The translations under genes were made by a program, and so were the position numbers. Below the pieces are notes generated by a model that saw only the letters and a program-made list of their open reading frames with translations, was not told where the DNA came from and did not search any database. A DNA stretch of 64,000 nt from NCBI RefSeq assembly GCF_024346955.1, contig NZ_AP024883.1:744001-808000 (forward strand), read 5' to 3'. Within the stretch, counting starts at the first letter, position 1; each line of letters opens with the position of its first letter. Positions 33,434 through 43,988 of this stretch are shown in pieces. Source of the stretch: Vibrio mangrovi. GTDB taxonomy: Bacteria > Pseudomonadota > Gammaproteobacteria > Enterobacterales > Vibrionaceae.

Positions 33434-34384
33434 ATGGATAACAAGCAAATTGCGATAACCCGGTTTGGTGACGAAGATGTTTTGGCTATTCAATCAAATT
33501 CGATCCCTGAACCCGGAGCAGGAGAAGTCTTGGTAAAAGTTGCTTTCGCCGGTATCAATCCGATTGATGTAAAAACCAGATCCGGGCTTGGATGGGCCGC
33601 AGATCAGAATAAAGATAAACTGCCCTGGGTTCCCGGTTATGATATTTCCGGGACGGTTGTACGGTGTGGTGAAGAAGCTGTACGGTTTCAGGTTGCAGAC
33701 CAGGTCGCTGGTTTTATTGGGTTTCCGTTGAAAGGCGGAGGTTATAGCCAGTATATTAGTGTACCTGAAAGTGAACTGAGTTATGTTCCTCCGTCTGTAA
33801 CACTGGAAGCTGCTGCTGTTCTGCCGTTGGCAGGGCAAACTGCGGTTCAGGCACTGAATAAAGCGCAGGTGAAAGAAGGTGATCGGGTTTTAATTCTTGC
33901 CGGAGCTGGTGGTGTCGGTCATTTGGCTGTTCAGATTGCCGTTGCAGCTAAAGCTGAGGTCTATACAACCTGTAGTGAAGAAAATCTCGATTATCTGGCA
34001 ACATTAGGCGCTCATGCTATTAATTATAATTTTGCTCCGGTATCAGAACGGCTGGAAGATGTTGATGTTCTGATCGATTTAGTTGGCGGTCAGACTGCAC
34101 TTGATGCATTGAAATGTCTGAGAGATCAGGCAACGGTTGTCACTGTGCCAACCATTACGGCAGAGATGATTTGTGAAAAGGCGAAATTATTGGGTTTTCA
34201 TGCCATGGGGATGCTGGTTGATCCGGATCCTGAACAGCTGGACACCATGCTTTATATGGTGGGAGTTGGATTACTGAAAACAGAAATTCAGCATGTTTAC
34301 CCGATGAATGAAGTTCAGGAAGCTCACCGCCAGGTTGCTACCGGTCATACCCGGGGCAAGATTTTACTTGATATGCAATGTTAG
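33434..34384 (+). CDS. Quinone oxidoreductase-like MDR protein
   Basis: NADP-binding medium-chain oxidoreductase without the structural zinc motif, 316 residues. It shows the GroES-like N-terminal domain (PGAGEVLVKVAFAGINPIDVKTRSG), the cofactor loop ILAGAGGVGHLAVQIA and a C-terminal HTRGKILLDM typical of the zeta-crystallin/Qor group. Substrate unknown. The ATG at 33434 has AAGGAA nine bases upstream; an in-frame TTG two codons earlier is an alternative. It overlaps the next gene by 7 bp. Confidence 0.85.
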   Translation: MDNKQIAITRFGDEDVLAIQSNSIPEPGAGEVLVKVAFAGINPIDVKTRSGLGWAADQNKDKLPWVPGYDISGTVVRCGEEAVRFQVADQVAGFIGFPLKGGGYSQYISVPESELSYVPPSVTLEAAAVLPLAGQTAVQALNKAQVKEGDRVLILAGAGGVGHLAVQIAVAAKAEVYTTCSEENLDYLATLGAHAINYNFAPVSERLEDVDVLIDLVGGQTALDALKCLRDQATVVTVPTITAEMICEKAKLLGFHAMGMLVDPDPEQLDTMLYMVGVGLLKTEIQHVYPMNEVQEAHRQVATGHTRGKILLDMQC

Positions 34385-34839
34385 AGTTTTTGGAGACATT
34401 TTTTTCCGGTTTTGGTCTGTCTCTACAGGAATCGGCGCTTTGGGCATTATTTATTGGTGGTTTCCTGAGCGCGACAATTCTACCGGGCGGTTCTGAAGCC
34501 GCCCTGATTGCTACCCTCAACCTTCATCAGTATCCGACTTCTACCATCATCGCAGTAGCTACTCTGGGCAATACGCTCGGTGGCATGGTGAATTATTGGA
34601 TAGGAATGTGGTTACCTAACCGAACTCAGGAAAGTAAACGAGGTCAGAAGTCTTTAGCCTGGTTAAGAAAGTATGGATACTGGGCTCTGTTATTCAGTTG
34701 GTTACCTGTCATTGGTGACGCAATGTGTATTGCTGCAGGCTGGCTTCGGATGCATTTTTTCCCGTCAATGTTTCTGATTCTGATTGGCAAAGCGATTCGA
34801 TACGCGATGCTGGCTGCGTTGTTTTTTGGTATTTTCTAA
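34378..34839 (+). CDS. yqaA: YqaA-family inner-membrane protein
   Basis: A 153-residue membrane protein of the YqaA/DedA-like group, with four to five hydrophobic segments and the motif LPGGSEAALIA near residue 37 and GNTLGGMVNYWIG after it. Function is not established; relatives of DedA move lipids. Its start overlaps the preceding oxidoreductase, so the two are cotranscribed, and the protease gene follows 9 bp later. Confidence 0.85.
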   Translation: MLEFLETFFSGFGLSLQESALWALFIGGFLSATILPGGSEAALIATLNLHQYPTSTIIAVATLGNTLGGMVNYWIGMWLPNRTQESKRGQKSLAWLRKYGYWALLFSWLPVIGDAMCIAAGWLRMHFFPSMFLILIGKAIRYAMLAALFFGIF

Positions 34840-34848
34840 GGAGATAAG

Positions 34849-37692
34849 ATGAGAAAGCTATTGCTTTGCCTTCTCTGTCTGGTTGTTCTGTCCGGTTGTT
34901 CTTCAGTTCGTAATTCCGATTCTCTGCCTCAGGGAATAACTTTGCTGGAAAGGCAGTTGCCTCAGCCCGGCCAGGTTGTCATTCCGTATTCTAAATATAA
35001 ATTGAGTAACGGCCTTACGGTGATACTGTCTCCGGATCACTCTGATCCTCTGGTGCACGTTGATGTCACTTATCATGTTGGTTCAGCAAGAGAAATGCCG
35101 GGTAAAACCGGATTTGCTCATTTTTTTGAACACATGATGTTTCAGGGATCGAAGCATGTCGGGGATCAACAGCACTTTAAGCTGATTACTGAAGCGGGAG
35201 GTTCGCTGAATGGAACAACGAACCGGGATCGGACGAATTACTACGATACAGTACCTTCGAATCAACTGGAAAAAGTTCTCTGGCTTGAATCGGATCGGAT
35301 GGGCTTTTTGCTTGATGCTGTATCGCAACGGAAGTTTGAGATTCAGCGTGATACGGTCAAGAATGAGCGGGCACAGAACTACGATAACCGTCCTTATGGA
35401 TTGATGTGGGAAAAAATGGGAGAAGCAATGTTTCCTCAGCAGCATCCCTATTCATGGCAGTCGATAGGGTATGTGAAAGATCTGGATAATGTTGATGTAA
35501 ACGACTTGAAGGCATTTTTTCTGCGCTGGTACGGGCCGAATAATGCGGTGTTAACCATTGGCGGTGATATTGATGTCAGGCAGACACTGGATTGGGTAAA
35601 GAAATATTTTGGGCCGATTCCTAAAGGACATGATGTCGGGGAGCCGAAAAAACGTCCGGTTACTTTATCGGCTGATCGGTATGTGACGATGGAAGACCGA
35701 ATACAGCAGCCTATGGTTGTGATTGGCTGGCCGACTCAATATATGGGGGCGGAAAGTAAAATGACCTTTGATGTTCTGGCTCAGATCCTCGGTAACGGAA
35801 GTAACAGCTTACTCTATCAGTCACTCGTGAAACCGCAAAAAGCGTTGAGTGCCGGGGCTTTTCAAAACTGTGGGGAACTGGCCTGTACATTCTATGTATA
35901 TGCAATGACTTCATCCAAAAAGAAGAATGAATTGCAGCAATTGTCTCAGGAATTACTACAGGTGATCGGAAGACTTGAGCGGAATGGTATTGAACAGTCC
36001 CGCCTGGATGAAATTAAAGGCATGGCAAAAGCCGATGCTGTGTTTGCTCTGGAAAGTGTCAGGGGAAAAGTCGCTCAGCTTGCCAGTAATCAGACTTTTT
36101 ACGGAGAGCCAGATCGATTGCAGCAGGAACTGGGGGAGCTTGAAGGAGTATCTTCTGCATCAATCCAAAGGGTGCTGCAGAAATATATCATCAGTCACCA
36201 CAAAGTGACGCTGAGTGTTGTTCCTCGGGGAGAAGATCATCTGGCTGTACGCCCGGCGAATTTCGTCGCACCGGAACATGTGAGCGCACCACTACATCAT
36301 ATTGATGATAAGGAGCTTCAATACCGGGAAGTCACTGATTCTTTTGACCGTACTGTTATTCCATCAGTCTCGGGGCCAGTGACTCCCCGAATTCCGAAAC
36401 TCTATAGTGCTTATTATGAAAATGGTATTGAGTTGATGGGGACGGTTACTTCGGAGACACCGACAGTACTGGTGAATATTAATTTACCTGCAGGAAAGCG
36501 TTTTGTTCCTCAGGGAAAAGAAGGACTGGCAGAGTTAACCATCAGTCTGTTGTCTGAAGGGAGCCAACTTCACTCGGCTGAAGAAATCCAGTCGGAGCTT
36601 GATAAATTGGGATCGGTCATTTCTTTTGATACCGAAACCTATTCAGCCAGTATTACAGTGTCCAGTCTGAGCAAAAATCTGAGAAAGACTCTGGCAATTC
36701 TGGATGAAATGTTATTTCAGCCAAAGTTTGCCATACCAGATTTTAAGCGTATCCAAAATCAGATGATTCAGGGAACAGTCTACCAACATCAAAAACTGGA
36801 CTGGTTAGCTTCACAGGCAACCCGACAGGTATTGTTTGGTAATTCATTATTTGCCCGGGTTAGTGATGGAACGGAAAAGTCATTGGCTGGGATCACTCTG
36901 GACGATGTGAAGACATTTTATCGTCAACATTATACGCCTCATGGGACTCAGATTGCAGTTGTCGGAGACATTTCCAAGCAGGAAGCGATTAAGTCGATTG
37001 GTCTTTTGTCTGGCTGGAAAGGTGATGATGCGCCTTTACTGGCACCGCAGATTGTCCCTGAACCGCAAGGGCAGAGAATATACCTAATTGACAAACCCGG
37101 TGCATTACAAAGTATTGTCCGTTATGTTCGTCAGGGATTACCATTTGACGCAACGGGAGAATTTTTTCTTTCTCAACTGGCTAATTTCAATCTGGCGGGT
37201 AACTTTAACAGTCGAATGAATCAGAACCTGAGAGAAGATAAAGGATATACTTACGGAACGAGCAGTACTCTGGCCGGTAACCGGGAGATCGGGGTTATTG
37301 TATTCAGTGCATCAGTGAGAAAAGGTGCAACTGTTGGCGCCATTCAGGAAATGCAAAACGAAATGACACGTTTTAGTCAGCAGGGAATGACCTCTGAAGA
37401 GATGAGGTTCATGCGTCTTGCCGTCGGGCAGCAAGATGCATTAGTCTACGAGACACCTTCGCAGAAATCCCAGCTACTGAGTGGTATTATGACATACAGT
37501 CTGGAGCATGATTATCTTCAGCAGAGAAACAGGATTGTTGCCACGGTAGGGCGGGATGTATTGAATCAACTGGCAAAAAAATGGTTCAATCCGAAGGATT
37601 ATCAGATTATTGTTGTTGGAGACATGAAGACGCTGAAGCCGAAGTTAGAAAAGTTAAAATTACCCATGGAAGAGCTTGAAATCATCCATTAG
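34849..37692 (+). CDS. M16-family zinc protease, lipoprotein
   Basis: Insulinase-type metalloprotease of 947 residues. A lipoprotein signal ends in LSGC (Cys17), followed by an active first M16 half with the inverted zinc motif HFFEH (His91, Glu94, His95) and the distal ligand Glu173 (KNERAQNYDN). A second M16 half without the zinc motif follows, together forming the clam-shell. The residue after Cys is Ser, so sorting to the outer membrane is likely. Substrates are unknown. AAGGAGATAAG precedes the ATG. Confidence 0.9.
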   Translation: MRKLLLCLLCLVVLSGCSSVRNSDSLPQGITLLERQLPQPGQVVIPYSKYKLSNGLTVILSPDHSDPLVHVDVTYHVGSAREMPGKTGFAHFFEHMMFQGSKHVGDQQHFKLITEAGGSLNGTTNRDRTNYYDTVPSNQLEKVLWLESDRMGFLLDAVSQRKFEIQRDTVKNERAQNYDNRPYGLMWEKMGEAMFPQQHPYSWQSIGYVKDLDNVDVNDLKAFFLRWYGPNNAVLTIGGDIDVRQTLDWVKKYFGPIPKGHDVGEPKKRPVTLSADRYVTMEDRIQQPMVVIGWPTQYMGAESKMTFDVLAQILGNGSNSLLYQSLVKPQKALSAGAFQNCGELACTFYVYAMTSSKKKNELQQLSQELLQVIGRLERNGIEQSRLDEIKGMAKADAVFALESVRGKVAQLASNQTFYGEPDRLQQELGELEGVSSASIQRVLQKYIISHHKVTLSVVPRGEDHLAVRPANFVAPEHVSAPLHHIDDKELQYREVTDSFDRTVIPSVSGPVTPRIPKLYSAYYENGIELMGTVTSETPTVLVNINLPAGKRFVPQGKEGLAELTISLLSEGSQLHSAEEIQSELDKLGSVISFDTETYSASITVSSLSKNLRKTLAILDEMLFQPKFAIPDFKRIQNQMIQGTVYQHQKLDWLASQATRQVLFGNSLFARVSDGTEKSLAGITLDDVKTFYRQHYTPHGTQIAVVGDISKQEAIKSIGLLSGWKGDDAPLLAPQIVPEPQGQRIYLIDKPGALQSIVRYVRQGLPFDATGEFFLSQLANFNLAGNFNSRMNQNLREDKGYTYGTSSTLAGNREIGVIVFSASVRKGATVGAIQEMQNEMTRFSQQGMTSEEMRFMRLAVGQQDALVYETPSQKSQLLSGIMTYSLEHDYLQQRNRIVATVGRDVLNQLAKKWFNPKDYQIIVVGDMKTLKPKLEKLKLPMEELEIIH

Positions 37693-37781
37693 AGTACACA
37701 TAAAGGCAGTATATACTGTCTGCGTATCGGGCCTGACTTTTCGGACTTCGTACGACAAACCTACAAGAAGCGAATACTATT

Positions 37782-39383
37782 TTGACTGATTTTGCCACAC
37801 GACTAAAGTTGGTTGCTCAACAACCAGATATCGTTAACGCCTTTAACCGGGGTATTGAGCGAGAGACGTTACGATATACCAAGGATGGTCAGTTAGTGCA
37901 GACACCACACCCAAAAGCGTTGGGTTCTGCGTTAACAAACCAGTATATTACGACAGATTTTGCTGAACAGTTACTTGAGTTTATTACGCCGGTAAGCCGG
38001 GATATTCCAACATTGTTTAAGCAATTATCCGATATTCATCGTTTTGCTCAGGTGACGATGGGTGAAGAAGGTTTATGGCCGATGTCGATGCCCTGCTACG
38101 TTGGTGATGAAGAGAATATCCAACTGGCTCAGTATGGTACGTCGAATATCGGCAAGATGAAGACCCTTTACCGGCAAGGACTGAAGCATCGTTATGGTAG
38201 TCTGATGCAGATCATTTCAGGGGTTCATTTTAATTTCTCATTTCCTGAAACATTCTGGGACGCTTTATATGGCCCTCAATCTGAGGATGAACGCTGTTCA
38301 TCTAAGTCAGCTGCTTATCTGGGTGTCATTAGAAATTATTACCGGTTCGGCTGGTTGCTTCCTTATTTATTCGGGTCATCTCCTGCACTGTGTTCCTCAT
38401 TTTTGCAGGGACGGGAAACATCGCTTCCTTTTGAGAAAACCGGGGGAACGTTGTATCTACCTTATGCCACATCACTACGTTTGAGCGATTTAGGTTACAC
38501 AAATAGTGCTCAGAGTGTTCTCAGAATTGGATTTAATAGCTTAGAGCAGTATCTTGAAGGGCTTCGGCAGGCAATTCACACGCCATCAGGCGAATTTGCC
38601 AGAATCGGTGTCAAAGTAAATGATGAATACCGCCAGCTCAATAGTAACGTACTCCAGATTGAGAATGAGTTGTATGCTCCGATTCGACCAAAGCGCGTGA
38701 CACAAAGCGGAGAAAAACCTTCCGATGCATTAGCCAACCGGGGCATTGAATACATTGAGGTTCGCTCACTGGATGTAAATCCATTTAGCCCGATAGGAAT
38801 CACTGAAGAACAGGTTCGTTTTCTGGATCTCTTCCTGACCTGGGCGGCTTTATCAGATTCTGAGCCAATGGATGACTGTGAACTGAGCTGTTGGAGAGAA
38901 AACTGGCAAAAGGTAATTCTGGAAGGAAGAAAGCCAGGGCTAGAACTGCAAATAGGTTGTCATGGTGAGGTATTAACCTTACAGGCATGGGCCAAACGTG
39001 TTTTCAGTGAATTAAGATTAGTCGCTGAATTGATGGATGAAGCCTCGGGAGATAAAGCTTATCAGGATGTTTGTGAGCGGTTATCTACCCATATTGAGCA
39101 ACCGGAAAAAACATTGTCCGGGCAGCTTCTGGAACAGATCAAACAGTCCGGAGGATTAGGTAAAACTGGTCGTGAATTGGGAGAGCACTATCGTCAGTAC
39201 CATCTGAATCATGATTATCAGTATTACTCTCAGCAGTTGATGGAAGAAGAAGTTACCCGGTCAGTTGAAGAGCAATGCCAGATTGAGCAGGATGATCACT
39301 GTAGTTTTGATGAATTTTTGCAACAGTATTTTTCTTACTTGAATGTCCGGGAAGAGCAGCCAGTCCGGGCTGCATGTGAATGA
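37782..39383 (+). CDS. gshA: Glutamate-cysteine ligase
   Basis: Joins glutamate and cysteine, the first step of glutathione synthesis. It has 533 residues, in the enterobacterial GshA type, with GIERETLRY (25-33), ITTDFAEQLLEFITP, MPCYVG, IISGVHFNFSF and YIEVRSLDVNPFSPIGI. It starts with TTG; no in-frame ATG near the start would keep the conserved N-terminus. It lies upstream of luxS, as in other vibrios. Confidence 0.96.
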   Translation: MTDFATRLKLVAQQPDIVNAFNRGIERETLRYTKDGQLVQTPHPKALGSALTNQYITTDFAEQLLEFITPVSRDIPTLFKQLSDIHRFAQVTMGEEGLWPMSMPCYVGDEENIQLAQYGTSNIGKMKTLYRQGLKHRYGSLMQIISGVHFNFSFPETFWDALYGPQSEDERCSSKSAAYLGVIRNYYRFGWLLPYLFGSSPALCSSFLQGRETSLPFEKTGGTLYLPYATSLRLSDLGYTNSAQSVLRIGFNSLEQYLEGLRQAIHTPSGEFARIGVKVNDEYRQLNSNVLQIENELYAPIRPKRVTQSGEKPSDALANRGIEYIEVRSLDVNPFSPIGITEEQVRFLDLFLTWAALSDSEPMDDCELSCWRENWQKVILEGRKPGLELQIGCHGEVLTLQAWAKRVFSELRLVAELMDEASGDKAYQDVCERLSTHIEQPEKTLSGQLLEQIKQSGGLGKTGRELGEHYRQYHLNHDYQYYSQQLMEEEVTRSVEEQCQIEQDDHCSFDEFLQQYFSYLNVREEQPVRAACE

Positions 39384-39535
39384 TGTCTGTGAATGTAGAT
39401 ATACTGTTGTCGTTGTAACTCCCCAATGATCTTCATATGTTGTTTTGCTGGAATCATCAGGGCTGAGGCTGCGCTACCAAATAGATAGAATTGATTCTGA
39501 TTCGTAGGAATCAGTAAAAATGGAGAATCGTCATT

Positions 39536-40054
39536 ATGCCACTATTAGATAGTTTTACGGTCGATCATACACGTATGAGTGCTCCGGCCGTTCGTGTTGC
39601 AAAGACTATGAATACACCGAAAGGTGATACGATTACGGTGTTCGATCTACGTTTCACCGTTCCCAACAAAGCTATCCTTTCTGAGAAAGGGATTCACACC
39701 TTAGAACACCTGTTTGCTGGCTTTATGAGAGCGCATTTAAACGGTGATGGTGTTGAAATTATTGATATTTCCCCAATGGGATGTCGTACAGGTTTTTATA
39801 TGAGCCTGATTGGTGTTCCTTCTGAGCAGCGGGTCGCTGATGCCTGGCTGGCAGCGATGCAAGATGTGTTAAAAGTCGAAGACCAGAATAAAATACCGGA
39901 ACTGAATATTTATCAGTGCGGCACGGCAGCGATGCATTCTCTGGCCGAAGCGAAAGAGATTGCCCAGTCGGTCATTGGTAGTGGTATTACCGTGAATCAG
40001 AATGATGATCTGGCATTACCTGAATCTATGCTTCAGGAGTTGAAGGTTGACTGA
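39536..40054 (+). CDS. luxS: S-ribosylhomocysteine lyase (AI-2 synthase)
   Basis: Cleaves S-ribosylhomocysteine to homocysteine and DPD, the precursor of autoinducer-2. It has 172 residues; the metal ligands are His54 and His58 (HTLEH) and Cys128 (YQCGT), with the catalytic Glu57 and Cys83 (PMGCRTGFY). It has its own promoter region and terminator. Confidence 0.98.
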   Translation: MPLLDSFTVDHTRMSAPAVRVAKTMNTPKGDTITVFDLRFTVPNKAILSEKGIHTLEHLFAGFMRAHLNGDGVEIIDISPMGCRTGFYMSLIGVPSEQRVADAWLAAMQDVLKVEDQNKIPELNIYQCGTAAMHSLAEAKEIAQSVIGSGITVNQNDDLALPESMLQELKVD

Positions 40055-40081
40055 TTTCAGTGAAGACCGGTTGCTCTGAAA

Positions 40082-40110
40082 AAAAGCTTGGCCTTGGCCA
40101 AGCTTTTTTG
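40082..40110. terminator. bidirectional terminator between luxS and the CNNM gene
   Basis: AAAAGCTTGGCC / GGCCAAGCTTTT, a 12-bp perfect stem with a 2-nt apex and A/T runs on both sides, serving the convergent genes. Confidence 0.92.
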
Positions 40111-40146
40111 TTTTGTCGTTGTGAAAGAAGCGGTCTTATTTACTCT

Positions 40147-41421
40147 TTATGACTTTTTCGTCTTATTCGGAAAGACTTTGACCAGCTTGATTCTGTTTTC
40201 TTCAATATCGATTATTTCCATTGCGTGCTGGGCAACTTTGATACTGAGTTTCGTTTGAGGAATATCTTCCAGGTGCTCCAGAATCAACCCATTCAGTGTT
40301 CTTGGCCCGTTGGTCGGCAATTTCCACTTCAGGCTTTTGTTGATATCCCGAATGTTTGCACTTCCTTCAATCAGAAAACTACCATCGCTTTGTGGTGTGA
40401 TTTCATCGGCAAGGCTTGGGGAAATCGACGTCGTAAACTCCCCGACGATCTCTTCGAGAATATCTTCCAGAGTTACCAGTCCATTGATATCCCCGTATTC
40501 ATCGACGATTAGTCCTATTCGCTCTTTATTTCTCTGGAATTTCAACAACTGTACGTTCAACGGCGTGGATTCCGGAATGAAGTAAACTTCATCAGCCGCA
40601 CGAAGTAACATCTCTTTATTGAACTCATTTTTCTCGAGCATCAGACGAAAAGGGTCTCTTAGTTTTAAAATACCCACAACTTCATCGATATTGTCCCGGT
40701 AGAGTACGACCCGGCCATGAGGTGAGTGAGTCAACTGACGGACAATTGATTTCCAATCGTCATTGATATTGATGCCTGTGATTTCATTCCGGGGCACCAT
40801 AATGTCGTTGACAGTGACATGCTCCAAATCGAGGATGGACAACAGCATATCCTGATGTCGTTTGGGTATTAGCCCTCCCGCCTCATTCACCACGGTTCTG
40901 AGTTCTTCCGTGCTCAGGTGATCTTCACCATTCCGATGGGCTGATACTCCCAGAAGTTTTATAAATCCGTTCGTGATCAGATTGACGAAAACCACCAGAG
41001 GAGACATCAGCTTCATCAGGATGCTGAGGAGAAAACTACTCAGATAGGACACTTTTTCCGGATAAAGTGCAGCAAGTGTTTTCGGCGTAACTTCTGCGAA
41101 AACAAGAATAACTAGTGTCAGGACGCCGGTTGCCACAGCAACACCGAGGTTTCCACCCAGACGCATTCCCAGGATCGTTGCAATTGCTGAGGCCAGAATA
41201 TTGACCAGATTGTTACCAATAAGAATCAGACCGATCAGGCGGTCAGGGCGGTTTAATAGTTTTTCGACACGTTTGGCACCTTTGTGGCCTGTTTTTGCCA
41301 GGTGCTTCAGGCGGTAGCGGTTCAATGCCATCATGCCTGTTTCTGAACCGGAGAAATATCCTGAAATGATGATAAGACACGCAAGTAGCGTAAATAAGAC
41401 ACCAGTTGATATGTCGTCCAA
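40147..41421 (-). CDS. CNNM/CorC-family divalent-cation transport protein (YfjD-like)
   Basis: A 424-residue membrane protein with an N-terminal DUF21 domain of four hydrophobic segments (GYFSGSETGMMALNRYRL; FAEVTPKTLAALYPEKV), a pair of CBS domains (about 200-320; DIMVPRNEITGI, GLIVDEYGDINGLVTLEDILEEIVGEF) and a C-terminal CorC_HlyC domain. The family exports or tunes magnesium/cobalt. Upstream on the same strand is ypjD, the same pairing as in many gammaproteobacteria. Confidence 0.9.
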   Translation of the reverse strand: MDDISTGVLFTLLACLIIISGYFSGSETGMMALNRYRLKHLAKTGHKGAKRVEKLLNRPDRLIGLILIGNNLVNILASAIATILGMRLGGNLGVAVATGVLTLVILVFAEVTPKTLAALYPEKVSYLSSFLLSILMKLMSPLVVFVNLITNGFIKLLGVSAHRNGEDHLSTEELRTVVNEAGGLIPKRHQDMLLSILDLEHVTVNDIMVPRNEITGININDDWKSIVRQLTHSPHGRVVLYRDNIDEVVGILKLRDPFRLMLEKNEFNKEMLLRAADEVYFIPESTPLNVQLLKFQRNKERIGLIVDEYGDINGLVTLEDILEEIVGEFTTSISPSLADEITPQSDGSFLIEGSANIRDINKSLKWKLPTNGPRTLNGLILEHLEDIPQTKLSIKVAQHAMEIIDIEENRIKLVKVFPNKTKKS

Positions 41422-41503
41422 AATAAATAATTTCCTTTATTGCAGTTGATTCATTTATGGCTGAACTTTGTTTTTGTGTCAATCCATAATGTATTTCAAC
41501 AAG

Positions 41504-42298
41504 TTAATGTAAGATAAATTCCCGAACAAACCGACTGCCGAAGTAGGCCAGGGTCAAGAGAAAAGCTCCGGCAATCGCGAACCAGGTCACTTTTCTTCCC
41601 CGCCATCCTTTATGATAGTGTCCCCATAAAAGTACGGTATACACGACCCAGGCGATGACTGATAAAATACCTTTATGGGCTTTTCCCTGAGCAAAGATTT
41701 CTTCAATGAAAATAAAACCGGTAATTAGTGTGCCGGTTAAAAGCAGATTGCCGATAAGAATAATCCGGAACAGCTGCCTTTCAATCTGAAGTAAAGGTGG
41801 GAGATTCGGATTGATTGCCAGTGATTTTTTCTTTTTGAGTTTATGATCCAGCCAGGCTAATTGCAGTGCATAAAGTGCACCGATTGTCAGTGTTGAATAG
41901 GAAAACAGCGCAAGAAAAATATGGGTCAGTAACGGGAGGTTGTCTTCCATATGGGTAATGAAACTTCCCGGAAGGTAGGATGCCGCCGACAGATTAATTG
42001 CAGCGAAGCTATAAACTACCGGAAGTATAAACCACAACCGGGTTTTCAGCATAGAGCCGCTCATAACCAGACCAATAATAAAGCTGATGAGAGAAGCAAC
42101 GTTCAGAATACTCAGATTTTGTCCGTTGGGGTGAAATATCAGATCACTGAGTAACCATGCATGCAGCAGAAGTGCTGTTGCAGCACAGAACAGGACCGCC
42201 TTTGCTTTGATACCTGTCTGATTAACCAGTCCCGGAATAATGGTTGCAATAGCGAGAAAGTAAAAAAGCGAAGCAACTATTGCGATAAACTTATCCAT
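41504..42298 (-). CDS. ypjD: YpjD/CorE, cytochrome c assembly-like inner-membrane protein
   Basis: Eight hydrophobic segments, with the CcsA/HemX-like core (THIFLALFSYSTLTIGALYALQLAWLDHKL, and GKAHKGILSVIAWVVYTVLLWGHYHKGWRGRK). Function not settled; it has been linked to cobalt/magnesium tolerance with its CorB-type neighbour. I use the ATG at 42296-42298 (MDKFIAIV, 264 residues); an ATG three codons upstream is possible. Confidence 0.82.
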   Translation of the reverse strand: MDKFIAIVASLFYFLAIATIIPGLVNQTGIKAKAVLFCAATALLLHAWLLSDLIFHPNGQNLSILNVASLISFIIGLVMSGSMLKTRLWFILPVVYSFAAINLSAASYLPGSFITHMEDNLPLLTHIFLALFSYSTLTIGALYALQLAWLDHKLKKKKSLAINPNLPPLLQIERQLFRIILIGNLLLTGTLITGFIFIEEIFAQGKAHKGILSVIAWVVYTVLLWGHYHKGWRGRKVTWFAIAGAFLLTLAYFGSRFVREFILH

Positions 42299-42557
42299 AT
42301 TTCTCATCAAAATGATTGTTAAGACGATGAATTATACATGTCTAAACGTCAATGAGCCACGGTTGGCTGCGTAATTTTGGGGGAAATGAAACAAATTGTT
42401 TACAGATAGGTTGTATTACACCGAGGCCACCAAAATATAGGGGTTAGAGTGATGGATCTGATTTCTGAACAGATATGACTATCTGCTTTGGCTAAGGTAT
42501 ACTCGGTCTTAATTTACAGAATTTATAGAAAGTCGCACCACCGCGAAGAGATACAGC

Positions 42558-43937
42558 ATGTTTGAGAATTTAACTGATCGTTTGTCCAAGACACTGAAAA
42601 ATATCAGTGGTAAAGGTCGTTTGACCGAAGAAAACATCAAAGAGACACTCAGAGAAGTGCGGATGGCCTTGCTTGAGGCGGACGTGGCACTTCCTGTTGT
42701 TCGGGAATTCGTGAATCGGGTAAAAGAAGGAGCTGTTGGGGTTGAAGTCTCCAAGTCTCTGACTCCGGGACAGGAATTTATTAAGATCGTTCAGACTGAA
42801 CTTGAAGCCGTTATGGGCGCTTCTAATGAAGCTCTGAATTTGGCTGCTCAGCCACCGGCAGTCGTTTTGATGGCTGGTTTGCAGGGGGCAGGTAAAACGA
42901 CCAGTGTCGGTAAGCTGTCAAAACTGCTTAAAGAACGGGATAAAAAGAAAGTTTTAGTTGTTTCCGCTGACGTCTATCGCCCTGCGGCGATTAAACAGCT
43001 GGAGACGTTGGCAAGTGATATCGGCATTGATTTCTTTCCTTCATCGGCAGATCAGAAACCCATTGATATCGCTTTAGCTGCGATTGATCAGGCCAAGAAA
43101 AAGTTCTACGACGTTTTAATTGTCGATACGGCAGGGCGTTTAGCCATTGATGAAGAGATGATGTCTGAAATTCAGGATCTTCATCGTGCGGTGAATCCGG
43201 TTGAAACATTGTTTGTGGTTGATGCCATGACGGGGCAGGATGCTGCAAATACCGCTAAGGCTTTTGGTGATGCGCTGCCTTTAACCGGGGTGATTCTGAC
43301 AAAAGTCGATGGTGATGCCCGTGGTGGTGCTGCCTTATCTGTCCGTTATGTGACGGGTAAGCCGATTAAATTCTTAGGGGTCGGTGAAAAAACTGATGCA
43401 CTGGAGCCTTTTCATCCAGATCGTGTTGCTTCACGTATTCTGGGGATGGGCGATGTCCTTTCTCTGATCGAAGACTTACAGCGTAATGTCGATCAGGAGA
43501 AAGCGCAGAAACTGGCTCAGAAATTTAAAGAGAAAAAAGGCTTTGATCTGGAAGATTTCCGTGAACAACTGGGACAGATGCAAAATATGGGTGGCATGAT
43601 GGGAATGCTTGATAAGCTTCCTGGTATGGCGAACATGAAAGATGGCATCAAAGACAAAGTTGATGACAAGATGTTCAAACAGATGGAAGCAATTATCAGC
43701 TCTATGACCATGAAAGAACGTCAGCACCCGGATGTAATCAAAGGTTCCCGTAAGAAAAGAATCGCTGCCGGTTCCGGTACACAGGTTCAGGATGTCAATC
43801 GACTGCTGAAACAGTTTACCCAAATGCAGAAAATGATGAAAAAAATGCAGAAGGGTGGCATGAAGGGCATGATGAGAAATATGCAAGGAATGATGGGAGG
43901 CGGCATGGGCGGAGGTTTTAACCCATTTGGCCGATGA
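42558..43937 (+). CDS. ffh: Signal recognition particle protein Ffh
   Basis: GTPase that, with 4.5S RNA, targets nascent membrane proteins to FtsY. It has 459 residues: N domain, G domain with GLQGAGKT (107-114), DTAGR and TKVDGDARGG, and the Met-rich M domain whose last 60 residues repeat Met/Gly (KKMQKGGMKGMMRNMQ). Upstream of rpsP, as is usual. Confidence 0.98.
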   Translation: MFENLTDRLSKTLKNISGKGRLTEENIKETLREVRMALLEADVALPVVREFVNRVKEGAVGVEVSKSLTPGQEFIKIVQTELEAVMGASNEALNLAAQPPAVVLMAGLQGAGKTTSVGKLSKLLKERDKKKVLVVSADVYRPAAIKQLETLASDIGIDFFPSSADQKPIDIALAAIDQAKKKFYDVLIVDTAGRLAIDEEMMSEIQDLHRAVNPVETLFVVDAMTGQDAANTAKAFGDALPLTGVILTKVDGDARGGAALSVRYVTGKPIKFLGVGEKTDALEPFHPDRVASRILGMGDVLSLIEDLQRNVDQEKAQKLAQKFKEKKGFDLEDFREQLGQMQNMGGMMGMLDKLPGMANMKDGIKDKVDDKMFKQMEAIISSMTMKERQHPDVIKGSRKKRIAAGSGTQVQDVNRLLKQFTQMQKMMKKMQKGGMKGMMRNMQGMMGGGMGGGFNPFGR

Positions 43938-43988
43938 ATATCCCTTGTTTCATACTGATGGTTAAAAAATGGCTAAAGGCCTTGCAAT